A DNA stretch of 64,000 nucleotides from NCBI GenBank assembly GCA_027563935.2, contig CM050454.1, forward strand, positions 24,115,501 to 24,179,500, read 5' to 3'. The stretch is from Costus lasius (taxonomy: Eukaryota > Streptophyta > Magnoliopsida > Zingiberales > Costaceae). The notes under the pieces are model-generated. The model was not told the DNA's origin, ran no database searches, and was given only the letters and a program-made list of their open reading frames with translations. The position numbers were made by a program, and so were the translations under genes. This document shows, piece by piece, positions 1 through 10,184 of this stretch (within the stretch, counting starts at the first letter, position 1; each line of letters opens with the position of its first letter).

Positions 1-1
1 G

Positions 2-3000
2 AGCAAACTGGCTGAAGGGAGCCCAGTGGGAGCTCACGTGCTCAAGATGATTGGGCACAAGGAGGCTCTAGAGAAACTGGGGCATACCATCAACCAGGAG
101 CTTGCTGTGGACATTATTCTGCAGTCTCTCCCGCCTTCATTCGACGCGTTCATTATTAATTTTAATATGAACAAAATCGATTGTACTCCGGCAGAGCTGC
201 TGAATATGCTCTTGACCACTGAGGAGACTCTGAAGGGTAAGCCTTCGACCTCTGTCTTAATGGTTCCTTCCAGGAACAAGAAGAAGGGGAAGAAGGGCAA
301 GGCCACTGTCAAGAGCTACAGCAAGGCTCTGAAGCAAAAGGTGAAGCGGTCCAAGGAATACAGGTGTTTCCACTGTGGCCAGCTGGGTCACTGGAAAAAG
401 GACTGTAAAGCGCTCCAAGGAGATAAGAGGGGAAGCATCGCTTCTGGCTCAGGTATATTCGTGACTGAGGTCATGTTTTCTTCTTCTATATCATGGGTGT
501 TGGACACTGCATGTGGAGTTCACATTTGTTCAAATGTACAGGAACTCAAGAGAAGAAGGCAGGTGGGACAGCATGAGGTGGACCTACGCGTTGGAAACGG
601 AGCACGGGTTGCTGCTGTTGCTGTAGGAGACTACTTCATTTCTTTACCATCTGGCATTGTATTGGAACTAGACAATTGTTATTTTGTTCCCAGTATTACT
701 AAAAATATTATCTCCATTCCTGCTCTTGTCAGGAAGGGATTTTCCTTTGAATGCAATATTTCAAAGTGTGTTTTATCTTTAGATAATATTGTTTATGCAA
801 CTGGTTCAATTAGCAATGGGTTATTCATGTTGGACATGGAATGTTCGATACAGCAAATTGATATTAAGAAAGCCAAGTATGCTGATGACAGCACCTTGTT
901 ATGGCATAGTCGTTTAGGCCATATTAACGAGAAACGCATTAAGCGGTTGCATGATAATGGACTGCTGGGATCATTCTCCTATAAGGAGATTGATACATGC
1001 AAGGCTTGTTTGATGGGTAAAATGACGAAGTCACCTTTTCCTCATAAAGGTCAAAGGGCTTCAGGTTTACTTGACCTTATACACAGTGATGTGTGTGGGC
1101 CATTTAGTAAACATGCCAGAGGTGGCTATCAGTACTTCATTACCTTTACTGATGATTTCAGTAGGTATGGCTATGTCTATCTGATGAGACATAAGAGTGA
1201 ATCTTTTGACAAGTTCAAAGAGTTCAAGAATGAAGTACAAAATCAGCTAGGCCGAAATATCAAGGCACTTCGCTCAGATCGAGGTGGTGAATACTTGAGT
1301 CATACGTTTACTGACTATCTGAAGGAGTGTGGGATTATCTCACAGCTCACTCCGCCAGGAACACCGCAATGGAATGGTGTGTCCGAGAGGAGAAATAGAA
1401 CGTTACTTGATATGGTTCGTTCTATGATGAGTCAGGCTACTCTTCCATACTCCTTTTGGGGTTTTGCGCTGGAAACAGCTGCAAAGGTACTAAACCGAGT
1501 GCCATCCAAGGCAATTTCTAAGACTCCATATGAGTTATGGTATGGGAAACAGCCGAGCTTGACATTTATCAGGATCTGGGGCTGCGAGGCTTATGTCAAA
1601 AAGCTTGCCTCTGGGAAACTAGAGAGCAGATCTGACAAATGTATCTTTGTCGGTTACCCTAAGGTAACTAAGGGTTATTATTTCTACGATCCCAAGGAGA
1701 ACAAGGTTTTTGTTGCTCGGACGGCCATATTTCTTGAGAAGGAGTTTCTTCTGCAAGAGGCCAGTGGGAGAGAAATAAAGCTGGATGAGAATCCAGAAGA
1801 AGGACAAAGTGACCAAGCAGAGTTGGATGAGCCTGAGCCGGTAGAACAGGTTATTGAACAACCTGAGGCTCAGATATCACGGGAACCGCGAAGATCGGGA
1901 AGGATCCGTCGACAGCCTGAGCGCTATGACGGAGTCTACATCATTGATCATGATGAACCCCTCACTTATGCGGATGCGGTCAGTGGACCGGAGTCAGCGA
2001 GATGGCTTGAAGCTATGCGCGCCGAGATGGACTCCATGTCAGATAACCAAGTTTGGGATTTGGTTGATCCGCCTCCGGGAGTTATCCCTATAGGCTGTAA
2101 ATGGATCTTCAAGAAGAAGATTGACATGGATGGTAACGTAGTTACCTATAAAGGCAGGCTAGTTGCGAAAGGTTTCAAACAAATCTACGGGATAGATTAT
2201 GATGAAACTTTCTCACCTGTAGCCATGTTTAAGTCTATTCGGATTCTTTTCGCGATAGCTGCATACTATGATTATGAGATCTGGCAGATGGATGTGAAAA
2301 CAGCTTTCCTTAATGGAAATCTGGATGAGGATGTGTACATGACACAACCAGAGGGTTTCACTAATCCAGCAGATCGTCATAAGATATGCAAGTTAAAGAA
2401 GTCTATTTATGGACTTAAGCAAGCATCTAGAAGCTGGAATATTCGTTTTGATAAATCAGTCACCGAATTTGGTTTCATCAAGAACGAGGATGACCCGTGT
2501 GTATATAAGAGGTTTAGTGGGAGCGTAATTACTTTTCTAGTCCTCTACGTCGATGACATCTTGATCATTGGAAATGACATTCCTGAAATGCATGCTGTTA
2601 AAGCATGGCTGAGGAAATGTTTCCAGATGAAAGATTTAGGAGAAGCAGCCTATGTATTAGGTGTGAAGATCTACAGGGATAGATCTAAGAGGCTTCTCGG
2701 GCTGTGCCAGAGTACTTACATCGATAAGGTCCTGGAGAGATTTCATTTAGAGAATTCTAAACGAGGATATCTTCCAGTCAGACATGGTCTGAATCTTTCG
2801 AAGAGTCAGTGTCCACAAACACAGACTGAGAAAGATGAAATGGACAATACGCCTTATGCTTCGGCTATTGGTTCCATTATGTATGCGATGTTGTGTACTC
2901 GCCCAGACGTCGCTTACGGGTTAAGCGTGACCAGTCGTTTCCAAGGTAATCCAGGTATGGCGCACTGGATTGCAGTCAAGAATATTTTAAAATATCTGCG

Positions 3001-3529
3001 GAGGACCAAAGATATGTTCTTGATATATGGTGGTCAGGAAGAACTCAGTATTGAAGGATATACTGATGCTTCGTTCCAGTCTGACCAGGATGATTTCCGA
3101 TCGCAATCAGGCTATGTTTTTAGCTTGAATGGAGGTGCAGTGGTGTGGAAGAGTTTCAAACAGTCAACTGTTGCTGATTCCACAACAGAAGCCGAGTATG
3201 TTGCAGCCTCGGAAGCATCCAAGGAGGCAGTGTGGATTCGTAAGTTCGTGAGAGAACTTGGTGTCGTTCCTTCGAGTGCAGATCCTTTGGTTATCTTCTG
3301 TGATAACACTGGAGCAATTGCACAAGCAAAGGAACCACGGTCGCACCAGAAGTCCAAGCACATACAGAGACGGTTTCATTTGATCAGGGAGATCATAGAT
3401 CGTGGCGAGATCAAAATCTGCAAGGTTCATACAGATGACAATCTGGCTGACCCGCTTACCAAGCCTCTGGCGCAGCAGAAGCATGAGAAGCACTGTAATA
3501 ATATGGGTTTGAGATTTCTCAACCATTAG
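2..3529 (+). CDS. gag-pol: copia Gag-Pol polyprotein of A1, 5'-truncated by window edge
   Basis: This is a single open frame of 1175 codons plus a stop, entered at base 2 and already inside gag, so the true start lies upstream. In order it shows the C-terminal half of Gag, a CCHC zinc knuckle (365-406), and an aspartic protease with active-site DTA (Asp codon at 503). Integrase follows, with an HHCC region and Asp at 1088, Asp at 1277 and Glu at 1385. Then come reverse transcriptase with YVDD (2546-2557) and RNase H with its TDAS Asp at 3065. Integrase before RT is the Ty1/copia order. The product would be processed in cytoplasmic particles to make and integrate cDNA. No stop or frameshift is seen, so this is the best-preserved copia polyprotein here. 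The protease has DTA where DTG is usual; all related copies share it. Confidence 0.95.
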   Translation, partial: SKLAEGSPVGAHVLKMIGHKEALEKLGHTINQELAVDIILQSLPPSFDAFIINFNMNKIDCTPAELLNMLLTTEETLKGKPSTSVLMVPSRNKKKGKKGKATVKSYSKALKQKVKRSKEYRCFHCGQLGHWKKDCKALQGDKRGSIASGSGIFVTEVMFSSSISWVLDTACGVHICSNVQELKRRRQVGQHEVDLRVGNGARVAAVAVGDYFISLPSGIVLELDNCYFVPSITKNIISIPALVRKGFSFECNISKCVLSLDNIVYATGSISNGLFMLDMECSIQQIDIKKAKYADDSTLLWHSRLGHINEKRIKRLHDNGLLGSFSYKEIDTCKACLMGKMTKSPFPHKGQRASGLLDLIHSDVCGPFSKHARGGYQYFITFTDDFSRYGYVYLMRHKSESFDKFKEFKNEVQNQLGRNIKALRSDRGGEYLSHTFTDYLKECGIISQLTPPGTPQWNGVSERRNRTLLDMVRSMMSQATLPYSFWGFALETAAKVLNRVPSKAISKTPYELWYGKQPSLTFIRIWGCEAYVKKLASGKLESRSDKCIFVGYPKVTKGYYFYDPKENKVFVARTAIFLEKEFLLQEASGREIKLDENPEEGQSDQAELDEPEPVEQVIEQPEAQISREPRRSGRIRRQPERYDGVYIIDHDEPLTYADAVSGPESARWLEAMRAEMDSMSDNQVWDLVDPPPGVIPIGCKWIFKKKIDMDGNVVTYKGRLVAKGFKQIYGIDYDETFSPVAMFKSIRILFAIAAYYDYEIWQMDVKTAFLNGNLDEDVYMTQPEGFTNPADRHKICKLKKSIYGLKQASRSWNIRFDKSVTEFGFIKNEDDPCVYKRFSGSVITFLVLYVDDILIIGNDIPEMHAVKAWLRKCFQMKDLGEAAYVLGVKIYRDRSKRLLGLCQSTYIDKVLERFHLENSKRGYLPVRHGLNLSKSQCPQTQTEKDEMDNTPYASAIGSIMYAMLCTRPDVAYGLSVTSRFQGNPGMAHWIAVKNILKYLRRTKDMFLIYGGQEELSIEGYTDASFQSDQDDFRSQSGYVFSLNGGAVVWKSFKQSTVADSTTEAEYVAASEASKEAVWIRKFVRELGVVPSSADPLVIFCDNTGAIAQAKEPRSHQKSKHIQRRFHLIREIIDRGEIKICKVHTDDNLADPLTKPLAQQKHEKHCNNMGLRFLNH

Positions 3530-3538
3530 ATTAAGTGC

Positions 3539-3548
3539 AAGTGGGAGA
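3539..3548 (+). promoter_or_regulatory. polypurine tract of A1
   Basis: The purine run AAGTGGGAGA lies just after the pol stop and two bases before the LTR. This is the usual plus-strand primer site for LTR retrotransposons. The same tract precedes the LTR in A2, D2 and both internals of A4. Confidence 0.85.
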
Positions 3549-3549
3549 T

Positions 3550-5222
3550 TGTTGGGGTATGCCCTTAAGGCTAATGTTTGAGGCCTATGGGAATGTATCA
3601 GTATCATGTAATAAACTGTTATGTTTATAAAGGCATGGTTGTTATTCAGTTAGTTACATTGTCTGCTGCAATATATGTTCTTCTGAATAATGTCTCAAAG
3701 CTGTTCAGCTGGGCTGACATGCAATTATGTCCTTAGTCGATATATCTTGGTGAACATGAGACAGCCTTGATATGGTCAAGACTAATATGTGTTCTAATCT
3801 TATAGGATGCTTCGAGCATGGAATAAGATGTAGACTCATGGGTACATTGGATGTACTGGACAGACCCTACTAGGATGTTCAATTGTTTGTCACAATGTGA
3901 ATATTCCTTGAATGTGACAAGTGGCACATTTCCTCTGACTTGAGATCACTTGTGTTATCTAAATGATGATTGCCATTGTTTTGAGGTAGTTCAATATCAT
4001 TTGAAACATAATGATTATAGACTATCTTGGATGGTGAGCTTGAATCAGGTTAGGGCACTAGTGATAGACATAGGATTGCCGTCTCCTTGTTTAAGGAGTG
4101 TGATGTTCTAAAGGGGCCCCCTGGATGAGATGATTGAGAAAGTGTATGGCCATACCCAGGTGACTGTGTTCATCTGATCTAATCATGCACATCATATTGG
4201 AGTTACAAGCTTGACAGGCTTGTCCAATAAGAACATCCAGTGGCAAAGGAAATATGCATGCCTTGTGAATTGATTCACACTTGTGCTGTGGTTTGGGTGT
4301 AGTCTTGGAAGACTCTTTCCTTTATATCGGGAGACAGTGATGTGTTGCTAGATACCCCTCACTGATCGTGATAATGAGAATTATCGTTACCGACATTTAG
4401 AGGAAACCCTCAGGGTCGCACAATTTGATGATATGGCTTACTTAAGTCAGATCGTGTGGACTGAATTGTTCAGGTTCAGTTTAAAGGGATTTAATCTCTG
4501 ATTGTAAGTGAGATCTGGTCTAATCATGTTTGATTGATTAGGGCTTGAGATCGGTAAGCTTTGATCGAGAGATTGGATGCTAGATCGGTCAGATCAGGAG
4601 CATCGAGAGATTGACGGTCAGATCAAGAACTTAAGTGTTTATTGTGGTCTGGACTGATTGCTTGGTTTATTTGGTTATTGAACCAAACTTAAGTGAACCG
4701 GCTCATGGATGAGCGCTTGGTTCAATTCAAAGAAGAGAGGAAAATGCGATTGGTTAAATGCATGAACACATGATCGCATGAAAGAGTGAGGTTGGCTATT
4801 TTTAGCAACCACGTCTCCATGTCTTGTATGGAGCGCATATCGTGTGGCCTCCTCTCTATTCTCGTCGCCTCCTCTCGTGTTGATCATTATTCTTCACGCC
4901 TTGAAGAGTCGAGAAGAAAAACAAGCAAGCTCTCTCTCATTTCCCCATACGAAGGACTCCTTGAAGATTTGCTAGCACAAAGTCGCCAAGGAAGTAGTCG
5001 CCTTCTCATTGTGTGCGTCATCTAAGGAGAAGAGGCACTTGCGTCTTTGATTCTAAGACACCATCAAACCGATGGCAATGGTATGATTTTATCTCTTGTG
5101 CAATCGGTTTTTAAGTTGATAATAATACATGCATCAAAGGTCCTAGAAACCCTCCTTTCCGTTGCTTTAAAAATTACATGCGCCTATCTAGGGTTTCGCC
5201 CCCTTATTTAGGGGTTCTTTCA
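3550..5222 (+). repeat. 3' LTR of A1 (1673 bp)
   Basis: The repeat begins TGTTGGGGTATGCCC after the polypurine tract and ends TTCTTTCA, giving TG...CA ends. It matches the other Angela LTRs along its length. A TATA-like CTATTTTTAG lies at about 4797-4806 with an inverted repeat just upstream (4744-4779). An alternative TATA-like TTTATATC lies near 4321. The LTR carries promoter and polyadenylation functions. No host gene is seen inside it. Confidence 0.92.
4744..4779 (+). promoter_or_regulatory. inverted repeat upstream of the A1 LTR TATA-like box
   Basis: Arms ATGCGAT (4744-4750) and ATCGCAT (4773-4779) are exact inverted repeats, ending about 18 bases before CTATTTTTAG. Equivalent dyads occur at the same place in the A2 LTR (9608-9645), A5 (28400-28426) and, with altered arms, A4 (35006-35042). 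Whether a protein binds there is not known. Confidence 0.5.
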
Positions 5223-5227
5223 TACAG
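5223..5227. repeat. right TSD copy TACAG of A1
   Basis: These five bases follow the CA end of the A1 LTR and also belong to the interrupted A2 gag reading frame (codons for YR before the knuckle). The matching left copy must lie upstream of the window. Confidence 0.6.
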
Positions 5228-8200
5228 ATGTTTCCACTGTGGCCAGCTAGGTCACTGGAAAAAGGACTGTAAAGCGCTCCAAGGAGACAAGAAGGGAAGC
5301 ATCGCTTCTGGCTCAGGTATATTTGTGACTGAAGTCATGATATCATCTTCTTCTATATCATGGGTGTTGGACACTGCATGTGGAGTTCACATTTGTTCAA
5401 ATGTACAGGAACTCAAGAGAAGAAGACAGGTGGGGCAGCATGAGGTGGACCTACGAGTTGGAAACGGGGCACGGGTTGCTGCTGTTGCTGTAGGGGAATA
5501 TTACATGTCATTACCATCTGGACTTGTATTAGAATTAAACAATTGTTATTTTGTTCCTAGCATTACCAAGAATATTATCTCTATTCCTGCTCTTGTCAGG
5601 AAAGGGTTTTCCTTTGAATGCAATATTTCAAAGTGTATTATTTCTTTGGATAATATTGTTTATGCTACTGGTTCAATTAACAATGGGTTATTCATGTTGG
5701 ACATGGAATGTTCTATACAAACTATTGATAATAAGAAAGCCAAGTATGCTGATCATAGCACCTTGCTATGGCATAGTCGTTTAGGCCATATTAACAAGAA
5801 ACGCATTAAGCGGTTGCATGACAATGGACTGCTGGGATCATTCTCCTATGAGGAGATTGATACATGCATAGCTTGTTTAATGGGTAAAATGACGAAGTCT
5901 CCTTTTCCTAACAAAGGTCAAAGGGCTTCAGGTTTACTTGACCTCATACACAGTGATGTGTGTGGGCCATTTAGTAAACATGCCAGAGGTGGCTATTCGT
6001 ACTTCATTACCTTTACTGATGATTTCAGTAGATATGGTTATGTCTATCTGATGAGGTATAAGAGTGAATCTTTTGACAAGTTCAAAGAATTCAAAAATGA
6101 AGTACAGAATCAGCTAGGCCGAAATATCAAGGCACTTCGTTCTGATCGAGGTGGAGAATACTTGAGTCATGCGTTTACTGACTATCTGAAGGAGTGTGGG
6201 ATTATCTCACAGCTCACTCCGCCAGGAACACCGCAATGGAATGGTGTGTCCGAGAGGAGAAATAGAACGTTACTTGATATGGTTCGTTCTATGATGAGTC
6301 AGGCTACTCTACCTTACTCCTTTTGGGGATTTGCACTGGAAATAGCTGCAAAGGTACTAAACCGAGTGCCATCCAAGGCAGTTTCAAAGACTCCATATGA
6401 ATTATGGTATGGGAAACAGCCGAGCATGACATTTATCAGGATCTGGGGTTGCGAGGCTTATGTCAAAAAGCTCGCCTCTGGGAAACTGGAGAGCAGATCT
6501 GAGAAATGTATCTTTGTCGGTTACCCTAAAGAAACTAAGGGTTATTATTTCTACGATCCCAAAGAGAACAAGGTATTTGTTGCTCGGACGGCAATATTTC
6601 TTGAGAAGGAGTTTCTTCTGCAAGAAGCCAGTGGGAGAGAAATAAAGCTGGATGAGAATCCACAGGAAGGACAAAGTAGTCAAGCACAGTTGGATGAGCC
6701 TGAGCCAGTAGAACAGGTTATTGAACAACCTGAGGCTCAGATATCACGGGAACCGCGAAGATCGGGAAGGATCCGTCGACAGCCTGAGCGCTATGACGGA
6801 GTCTACATCATTGACAATGATGAACCCCTCACTTATGCGGATGCGGTCAGTGGACCGGAGTCAGCTAGATGGCTTGAAGCTATGCGAGCCGAAATGGACT
6901 CCATGTCAGATAACCAAGTCTGGGATTTGGTTGATCCGCCTCCGGGAGTAATCCCTATAGGCTGTAAATGGATCTTCAAGAAGAAGATTGACATGGATGG
7001 TAACGTGGTTACCTATAAAGGCAGGCTAGTAGCGAAAGGTTTCAAACAAATCTACGGGATAGATTATGATGAAACTTTCTCTCCTGTAGCCATGTTCAAG
7101 TCGATTCGGATTCTTTTCGCGATAGCTGCATATTATGATTATGAGATCTGGCAGATGGATGTGAAAATGGCTTTCCTTAATGGAAAACTGGATGAGGATG
7201 TGTATATGACACAACCTGAAGGTTTCACTAATCCATCAGATCGTCATAAAATATGCAAGTTAAAGAAGTCCATTTATGGACTTAAGCAAGCATCTAGAAG
7301 CTGGAATATTCGTTTTGATGAATCAATCTCTGAGTTTGGTTTCATCAAGAATGAAGATGACCCGTGTGTATATAAGAGGTTTAGTGGGAGCGTGATTACT
7401 TTCCTGGTCCTCTACGTCGATGATATCTTAATCATTGGAAATGATATTCCTGAACTGCATGCTGTTAAGGCATGGTTAAGGAAATGTTTCCAGATGAAAG
7501 ATTTAGGAGAAGCAGCCTATGTATTAGGTGTGAAGATCTACAGAGATAGATCTAAAAGGCTTCTCGGGCTGTGCCAGAGTACTTACATCGATAAAGTCCT
7601 GGAGAGATTCCATTTAGAGAATTCTAAAAGAGGATATCTTCCAGTCAGACATGGTCTGAATCTTTCGAAGAGTCAGTGTCCACAAACACAGACTGAGAAA
7701 GATGAAATGGACAATACGCCTTATGCTTCGGCTATTGGGTCCATTATGTATGCGATGTTGTGTACTCGCCCAGACGTCGCTTACGGGTTAAGCGTGACCA
7801 GTCGGTTCCAAAGTAATCCAGGTCAGGCGCACTGGATTGTAGTCAAGAACATTTTAAAATATCTTCGGAGGACCAAAGATATGTTCTTGGTGTATGGTGG
7901 TCAGGAAGAACTCAGTATTGAAGGATATACTGACGCTTCGTTCCAATTTGTCCAGGATGATTTCCGATCGCAATCAGGCTATGTGTTTAGCTTGAATGGA
8001 GGTGCTGTGGTGTGGAAAAGTTTCAAACAGTCCATTATTGCTGATTCCACAACAGAAGCCGAGTATGTTGCAGCCTCAGAAGCATCTAAGGAGGCAGTGT
8101 GGATTCGTAAGTTCATTCAGGAACTTGGTGTTGTTCCTTCGAGTGCAGATCCTTTGGTTATCTTCTGTGATAACACTGGAGCAATCGCACAAGCAAAGGA

Positions 8201-8396
8201 ACCACGGTCGCACCAGAAGTCCAAGCACATACAGAGACGGTTTCACTTGATCCGGGAGATCATTGATCGTGGTGAGATCAAAGTCTGCAAGGTTCATACA
8301 GATGACAATCTGGCTGACCCGCTTACCAAGCCTCTGGCGCAGCAGAAGCATGAGAAGCACTGTAATAATATGGGTTTGAGGTTACTCAACCATTAG
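5223..8396 (+). CDS. gag-pol: copia Gag-Pol of A2, 5' part displaced by A1 insertion
   Basis: An open frame of 1057 codons plus stop runs from the knuckle (CFHCGQLGHWKKDC) through protease (DTACG), integrase (DD..E with SERRNR), RT (YVDD) and RNase H (TDAS, EAEY). A frame continuing upstream into the A1 LTR is not biological, so I start at the junction. It is close to A1 with scattered substitutions, for example Met for Thr in the QMDVK(T/M)AFLNG segment of RT and FV for SD after TDASFQ in RNase H. No stop is seen, so after A2 inserted it was disabled mainly by A1 splitting its gag. The first Gag part is not visible, so earlier damage there cannot be excluded. Confidence 0.9.
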   Translation, partial: YRCFHCGQLGHWKKDCKALQGDKKGSIASGSGIFVTEVMISSSSISWVLDTACGVHICSNVQELKRRRQVGQHEVDLRVGNGARVAAVAVGEYYMSLPSGLVLELNNCYFVPSITKNIISIPALVRKGFSFECNISKCIISLDNIVYATGSINNGLFMLDMECSIQTIDNKKAKYADHSTLLWHSRLGHINKKRIKRLHDNGLLGSFSYEEIDTCIACLMGKMTKSPFPNKGQRASGLLDLIHSDVCGPFSKHARGGYSYFITFTDDFSRYGYVYLMRYKSESFDKFKEFKNEVQNQLGRNIKALRSDRGGEYLSHAFTDYLKECGIISQLTPPGTPQWNGVSERRNRTLLDMVRSMMSQATLPYSFWGFALEIAAKVLNRVPSKAVSKTPYELWYGKQPSMTFIRIWGCEAYVKKLASGKLESRSEKCIFVGYPKETKGYYFYDPKENKVFVARTAIFLEKEFLLQEASGREIKLDENPQEGQSSQAQLDEPEPVEQVIEQPEAQISREPRRSGRIRRQPERYDGVYIIDNDEPLTYADAVSGPESARWLEAMRAEMDSMSDNQVWDLVDPPPGVIPIGCKWIFKKKIDMDGNVVTYKGRLVAKGFKQIYGIDYDETFSPVAMFKSIRILFAIAAYYDYEIWQMDVKMAFLNGKLDEDVYMTQPEGFTNPSDRHKICKLKKSIYGLKQASRSWNIRFDESISEFGFIKNEDDPCVYKRFSGSVITFLVLYVDDILIIGNDIPELHAVKAWLRKCFQMKDLGEAAYVLGVKIYRDRSKRLLGLCQSTYIDKVLERFHLENSKRGYLPVRHGLNLSKSQCPQTQTEKDEMDNTPYASAIGSIMYAMLCTRPDVAYGLSVTSRFQSNPGQAHWIVVKNILKYLRRTKDMFLVYGGQEELSIEGYTDASFQFVQDDFRSQSGYVFSLNGGAVVWKSFKQSIIADSTTEAEYVAASEASKEAVWIRKFIQELGVVPSSADPLVIFCDNTGAIAQAKEPRSHQKSKHIQRRFHLIREIIDRGEIKVCKVHTDDNLADPLTKPLAQQKHEKHCNNMGLRLLNH

Positions 8397-8405
8397 ATTA
8401 AGTGC

Positions 8406-8415
8406 AAGTGGGAGA
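8406..8415 (+). promoter_or_regulatory. polypurine tract of A2
   Basis: AAGTGGGAGA lies one base before the LTR start, as in A1. Confidence 0.85.
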
Positions 8416-8416
8416 T

Positions 8417-10097
8417 TGTTGGGGTATGCCCTTAAGGCTAATGTTTGAGGCCTTGGGATTGTATCAGTATCATGTATAAACTCTTAAGTTTATAAAGGCA
8501 ATGGTTGTTATTCAGTTTGTTACATCATCTGCTGCAATATGTATACTTCTGAATAATGTCTCAAAGCTGTTCAGCTAGGCTGACATGCTATATGTCCTTA
8601 GTCGAGATATCTTGGTGAACATGAGACAGCCTTGATATGATTGAGACTAATATGTGTTCTAATCTTATAGGATGCTTCGAGCATGGAATAAGATGTAGAC
8701 TCATGGGTACATTGGTTGTACTGGACAGACCCTACTAGGATATTCAATTGCTTGTCACAATGTGAATAATCCTTGTATGCAACAAGTGGCACATTTCCTC
8801 TGACTTGAGATCACTTGTGTTTCTAAATGATGGTTGTCATTGTTTTGAGGTAGTTCAATATCATTTGAAACATAATGGTTATAGACTATCTTGGATAATG
8901 ATCATGAGTCAGGTTAGGGCACTAGTGATAGATATAGGATTGCCGTCTCCTTGATTGGAGTGTGATGTTCTAAAGGGGCCCCCCTGGATGAGATGATTGA
9001 GAAAGTGTATGGCCATACCCAGATGACTGTGATCATCTGATCTAATCATGTTCATCATATTGGAGTTACAGGCTTGACTAGCTTGTCCAATAAGAACATC
9101 CAGTGGCAAAGGAAACTTGTATGCCTTGTGAGTAGATTCACACTTGTGCTGTGGTTTGGGTGTAGTCTTGGAAGACTCTTTCCTTTATATCGGGAGACAG
9201 TGATGTGTTGCTAGATACCCCTCACTAATCATGATAACGTAAGTTATCGTTACCGACATTTAAAGGAAACCCTCAGGGTCGCACAATTTGATGATATGGC
9301 TTACTTAAGTCAGATCGTGTGGACTGAATTGTTTGGGTTCAGTTTAAAAGGGATTTAATCTCTAATTGTAAGTGAGATCTGGTCTGATCATGTTTGATTG
9401 ATTAGGGCTTGAGATCGGTAAGCTTTGATCGAGAGAATGGATGTTAGATCGGTGAGATCAGCAGCATCAGAGATGAGCGGTTAGATCTAGAACCATTGGG
9501 TCCAATTAGATCTAGACCATGACTTGGGCTATTTTGGTTTGGTCTTTGAACCAACCTTATTAGAACCGGTTCACTTAGGTGAACCCTTGGTTCAAAGAGA
9601 GTGGCGTATGCGATCGGTTCACTTGATGTAAACGCTTGATCGCATGAGAGTTGAAGGCGAGTTTATGGCTTGCTATTTTTAGAAACCACGCCCCACGTTC
9701 AATGTGAACGTTACTCTCGTCGCTCCTCTTCGCTCTTGTTCTCGTGTGGCTTGTGTCAACGAGAGATAGAGAAGCATTCGGCCAAGGAGAATTCGCCAAG
9801 CAACTCATCTCATCTTCCCTCACGGATCGAGACCTCTTGGAGCCTTGCTAGCACAAGGAGTACCAAGGGAGTAGGCGACTTCTTCATCTAGTGTGCACAT
9901 CCTTTGGAGGAGATCCTCTCGCTCTCTCTTCTTCCAAATCGCCATCCAAGCGAAATGGCTATGGTATGAATCCAATCTTTATGAAGTTGATCATGTGTTC
10001 TTGCTAATGATCTTATGAAACCCTTGATTCCGCATGAAATTTTATTTGCGCCACTTATTGGGTTTCGCCCCCCCCCCCTCTAGAAAGGGGTCTTACA
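8417..10097 (+). repeat. 3' LTR of A2 (1681 bp)
   Basis: It begins TGTTGGGGTATGCCC and ends GGGTCTTACA. A run of 11 C lies at 10068-10078, near the right end where the other copies have a shorter C-rich stretch. A TATA-like CTATTTTTAG sits at about 9672-9681, preceded by the dyad ATGCGATC...GATCGCAT (9608-9645). Confidence 0.92.
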
Positions 10098-10102
10098 CCG
10101 AT
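10098..10102. repeat. presumed right TSD copy CCGAT of A2
   Basis: These are the five bases immediately outside the CA terminus of A2. They are also part of the D1 gag codons read on the minus strand. The left copy is outside the window. Confidence 0.5.
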
Positions 10103-10184
10103 GCCAGTCCATAAAGTTAGTTCCAACTAACTTATCCTTATCAAGGAGTGATCGCAGTGATAATCCGCCAGTATTCGTAGCCAT
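10098..10184 (-). pseudogene. gag: Gag N-terminus of D1 (29 codons) cut by A2 insertion
   Basis: From an ATG at 10184-10182 the minus strand reads 29 open codons beginning MATNTGG and containing SLRSLLDKDKLVGTNFMDW. This matches in layout the A3/A4 Gag start (RSLLEREKFAGPNFSDW) and the BARE/Angela Gag start as I recall it. It is too short to be detected as a standalone gene. The frame runs directly into the A2 end, showing that A2 landed at codon 29-30 of Gag. Confidence 0.8.

Larger units (their letters stand above)
1..5222 (+). mobile_element. Angela-type Ty1/copia element A1 (right part)
   Basis: The visible part runs from inside gag to the end of the 3' LTR. The 5' LTR, primer site, leader and gag start lie upstream of the window. 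The right end abuts the zinc-knuckle codons of a second copy (A2). This fits A1 having inserted into A2 gag, with TACAG (5223-5227) as the right TSD copy. The left TSD cannot be seen. Clade placement as Angela/BARE is from recalled family features, not a search. Confidence 0.9.
5223..10097 (+). mobile_element. Angela-type copia element A2 (right part, split by A1)
   Basis: The internal region from the Gag zinc knuckle onward, plus a full 3' LTR, is present. The missing 5' LTR, leader and Gag N-terminus should lie left of the A1 5' LTR, outside the window. A2 itself ends against the gag of the minus-strand element D1, with CCGAT (10098-10102) as presumed right TSD. Confidence 0.9.

Noticed and set aside
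34..312. 92-residue minus-strand ORF antisense to Gag, also at 37687-37965 and 58350-58628
   Set aside because: It lies wholly opposite conserved gag codons and recurs only because gag does; no independent family or start signal is seen.
1619..2093. Overlapping short ORFs on both strands in the integrase-RT spacer, repeated in A2 and A4
   Set aside because: These are shadows of the pol frame; the main frame carries the domains.
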